Assembly (NCBI GenBank): GCA_003223645.1 | Contig: QHVT01000024.1 | Location: 25,706-89,705 of the forward strand | Length of the DNA: 64,000 nt | Source: Acidobacteriota bacterium | GTDB taxonomy: Bacteria > Acidobacteriota > Thermoanaerobaculia > Gp7-AA8 | Direction of reading: 5' to 3' | In this document: in pieces, positions 62,837 through 64,000 of the stretch | Layout of the letters: each line of letters starts with the position of its first letter | Numbering within the stretch: the first letter of the stretch is position 1 | Notes under the pieces: model-generated | What the model was told of the DNA's origin: nothing | Databases searched by the model: none | The model's input: the letters and a program-made list of their open reading frames with translations, nothing else | Position numbers and translations under genes: made by a program

Positions 62837-63439
62837 ATGAGATCTTCGAAGATTCAGTGGATTCTGCTCGCCGTATGTGTCCTGCTCGTTCCCCTCGGTG
62901 CTTCGGCGGGTACGCCGGACGGTGATCGATTCTGGACGACCGTCGGCTCGGCGGGGACCCTCGATGAAACATCGGAGGGCAAAGTCTTCTTCGACCGCGC
63001 CGTGGTGCAGAAAGGCACGGTCGTCCTCCCGCCGAAGGCCAGTGGCCAGATGCGAACCACAGGTACGTCGGGGTCCGACGAGACCGACAGCGCGGTCATT
63101 CGCTACAACGTCACGGCGGTGGACGGGCTGTTCGGAACGACAGGCGCCAGGATGGCGGTCCGCTTTCTCGACGCAGGCAAGGGCGCCCGTGTCACCGCGC
63201 AGCTCATCGAGGTGGACATCGCGACCGGAGCGAAGGCAACGCTCCTGGCCTTCGACAGCGACGCCGTTCCCGCGCAGGACGGGTACCACATGGCCGATGT
63301 CTGCGACGCGCGTGTGCCGGCATTCGACTTCGTGCAGAAGGCGTACTACATCGAAGCGACGCTCACGACCAACTCGATGCTGGTGGGAAGCGCGGCCGGA
63401 ATCGAGGCCATTCAGCTCGACGCGACACTATGCCCCTGA
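62837..63439 (+). CDS. Secreted protein of unknown function
   Basis: 200 aa. Good ribosome site (AAGGAGGATGTC before ATG). Signal peptide (ends GASAG). Beta-rich single domain (RFWTTVGSAGTLDETSEGKV, VVLPPKASGQMRTTGTSGSD, NVTAVDGLFGTTGARMAVRF) with two Cys (about 156 and 199) that might pair. No family recognised. A GC-rich hairpin at 63457-63485 follows. Confidence 0.75.
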   Translation: MRSSKIQWILLAVCVLLVPLGASAGTPDGDRFWTTVGSAGTLDETSEGKVFFDRAVVQKGTVVLPPKASGQMRTTGTSGSDETDSAVIRYNVTAVDGLFGTTGARMAVRFLDAGKGARVTAQLIEVDIATGAKATLLAFDSDAVPAQDGYHMADVCDARVPAFDFVQKAYYIEATLTTNSMLVGSAAGIEAIQLDATLCP

Positions 63440-63825
63440 TGACCTGAGGGCTGAAAGCGGGCGCGTCTTTCCGGCGCGCCCGCTCGGGGTGACTGCGTCG
63501 CCGAACCCACGGTGGGATCGCCGCACCCAATTTGGGATCGCCGCATGAAGGAGAGCGACCGTCCCGGCCGCACGCGCCGAGCGTCTCGCCCGACGCTTAG
63601 ATCGCGGAGCGACACGCTCCGCGATTGCGGGCGAGATGCCCGCGCTCCTCAGGCGACGAGGGATCTTTCCCTAGCCGTGCGTGCCGGAGGCTCAAGGCCG
63701 AGCCTTGAGGGCTCACGGTTGAGCCCCCCCAAGGCTCAAGGTCGAGGCCCGAGGGCTCTCCGAAGAGCCTCCAAGGTTATCGGAAGAGCCTCCAAGGTTA
63801 TCGGTAGAGCCTCCAGGGTTATCGG
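63440..63825. repeat. Gene-free region with several small palindromes and a 3 x 21-bp tandem repeat
   Basis: Contains a hairpin at 63457-63485 (GCGGGCGCG / CGCGCCCGC), two TGGGATCGCCGCA direct repeats around 63520, a palindrome ATCGCGGAGCG-ACA-CGCTCCGCGAT at 63601-63625, GCGGGC / GCCCGC at 63627-63643, several GGCTCAAGG/GAGCC units, and three copies of a 21-bp unit (GAAGAGCCTCCAAGGTTATC) at 63762-63824. No gene is supported here. Confidence 0.75.
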
Positions 63826-64000
63826 TGTCGGCGGCCACCCTAAAATCCCCCCATCCGGCCAGTTAAAAATCCCCCCTCCTGGAGCAACGACGAAGGAGGG
63901 AGTCCGTGCAAGAACAAGAAGGATCAGAGATGCTCGACGCGGTGCCAAAGGGCACCGTGGAGGAGGAACTGATTGGCCATGGGACAGCGGCAGCGATACG
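63826..64000 (+). mobile_element. Possible left end of an IS21-like insertion sequence
   Basis: TGTCGGCGGCCACCCTAAAA begins at 63826, followed by a second GGCCA...TTAAAAATCCCCCC at about 63856. Spaced GGCCA-N-TRAAAATCCCCCC repeats behind a TGT terminus are typical of the ends of many IS21-family elements. A GTG ORF at 63906 (VQEQEGSEMLDAVPKGTVEE) and an ATG at 63978 run off the right edge; neither is long enough to show IstA. The start abuts the 21-bp tandem repeat. Confidence 0.45.

Noticed and set aside
63736..63948. 70-codon minus-strand ORF with TLEALPI repeats
   Set aside because: It only translates the 21-bp tandem repeat and IS-like end; no ribosome site.
63906..64000. GTG ORF as the start of IstA
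   Set aside because: Only about 31 codons, with no helix-turn-helix visible; the element call rests on the terminal repeats alone.

Overview
The window is a GC-rich bacterial chromosome segment, most likely from an Acidobacteriota relative. I infer this from the mix of families, not from a marker gene: a GWxTD-domain protein next to a TonB-type receptor with an N-terminal carboxypeptidase-regulatory domain, two giant ELWxTDG-repeat proteins, eukaryote-like Ser/Thr kinases (one with zinc ribbon and PEGA domain, one with an AAA/TPR tail), a SpoIIE phosphatase, a CheB-CheR-kinase hybrid, a membrane pyrophosphatase, and DUF4920, DUF2911, DUF433 and YdjY-type small proteins. Genes are dense, on both strands, and mostly housekeeping or envelope in character. 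No tRNA, rRNA, CRISPR array or prophage was seen.

Layout. 1-2.8 kb (-): ice-binding-like surface protein, a cysteine-less YkuD-like protein and a truncated L,D-transpeptidase. 2.9-7.0 kb (-): small zinc-ribbon protein and a CheB/CheR/PAS/GAF/histidine-kinase fusion. 7.2-11.3 kb (+): membrane glycosyltransferase coupled to an outer-membrane barrel, XRE regulator, GlsB/YeaQ, a small membrane protein and a low-affinity iron-permease family protein. 11.4-15.3 kb: a coupled pair of flavin-fold proteins (the second a PPOX-GAF-wHTH fusion), then E1 beta and E1 alpha of a 2-oxoacid dehydrogenase (-). 15.5-26.8 kb (+): two tandem ELWxTDG proteins, pyrophosphatase and DUF4920 protein. 26.8-30.8 kb (-): Ser/Thr kinase, helical repeat protein and threonine dehydratase-like enzyme. 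30.9-36.1 kb: YjbQ, an IPT/TIG secreted protein, and a coupled run of flavin oxidoreductase, YdjY-like protein, Cu/Zn superoxide dismutase and lipoprotein, then DUF433. 36.1-39.4 kb (-): M28 peptidase, aldehyde dehydrogenase, bactofilin. 39.7-47.8 kb (+): TonB-type receptor, GWxTD protein and a MacAB-type efflux system. 48-53.4 kb: radical SAM protein, OPT transporter, M1 aminopeptidase. 53.5-63.4 kb: GT-C glycosyltransferase, large kinase-ATPase, SpoIIE phosphatase, DUF2911 protein and a secreted protein. The right edge may be the end of an IS21-like element.

The most striking feature is a set of palindromic repeat families. Short hairpin elements recur within the window (called A to I here). 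Several sit between genes. At least five lie inside open reading frames without breaking them (PPOX-GAF-wHTH linker, helical repeat protein twice, GT-C protein, SpoIIE phosphatase just after the signal peptide). At other loci the element supplies or abuts the TAG stop codon. Many of the intergenic elements have arms built from a short tandem unit facing its inverted complement. This resembles in principle the protein-embedded Rickettsia palindromic elements, but I do not recognise these families. A 174-bp tandem duplication at 55.4-55.7 kb has copied one such element with the 3' end of a kinase gene.
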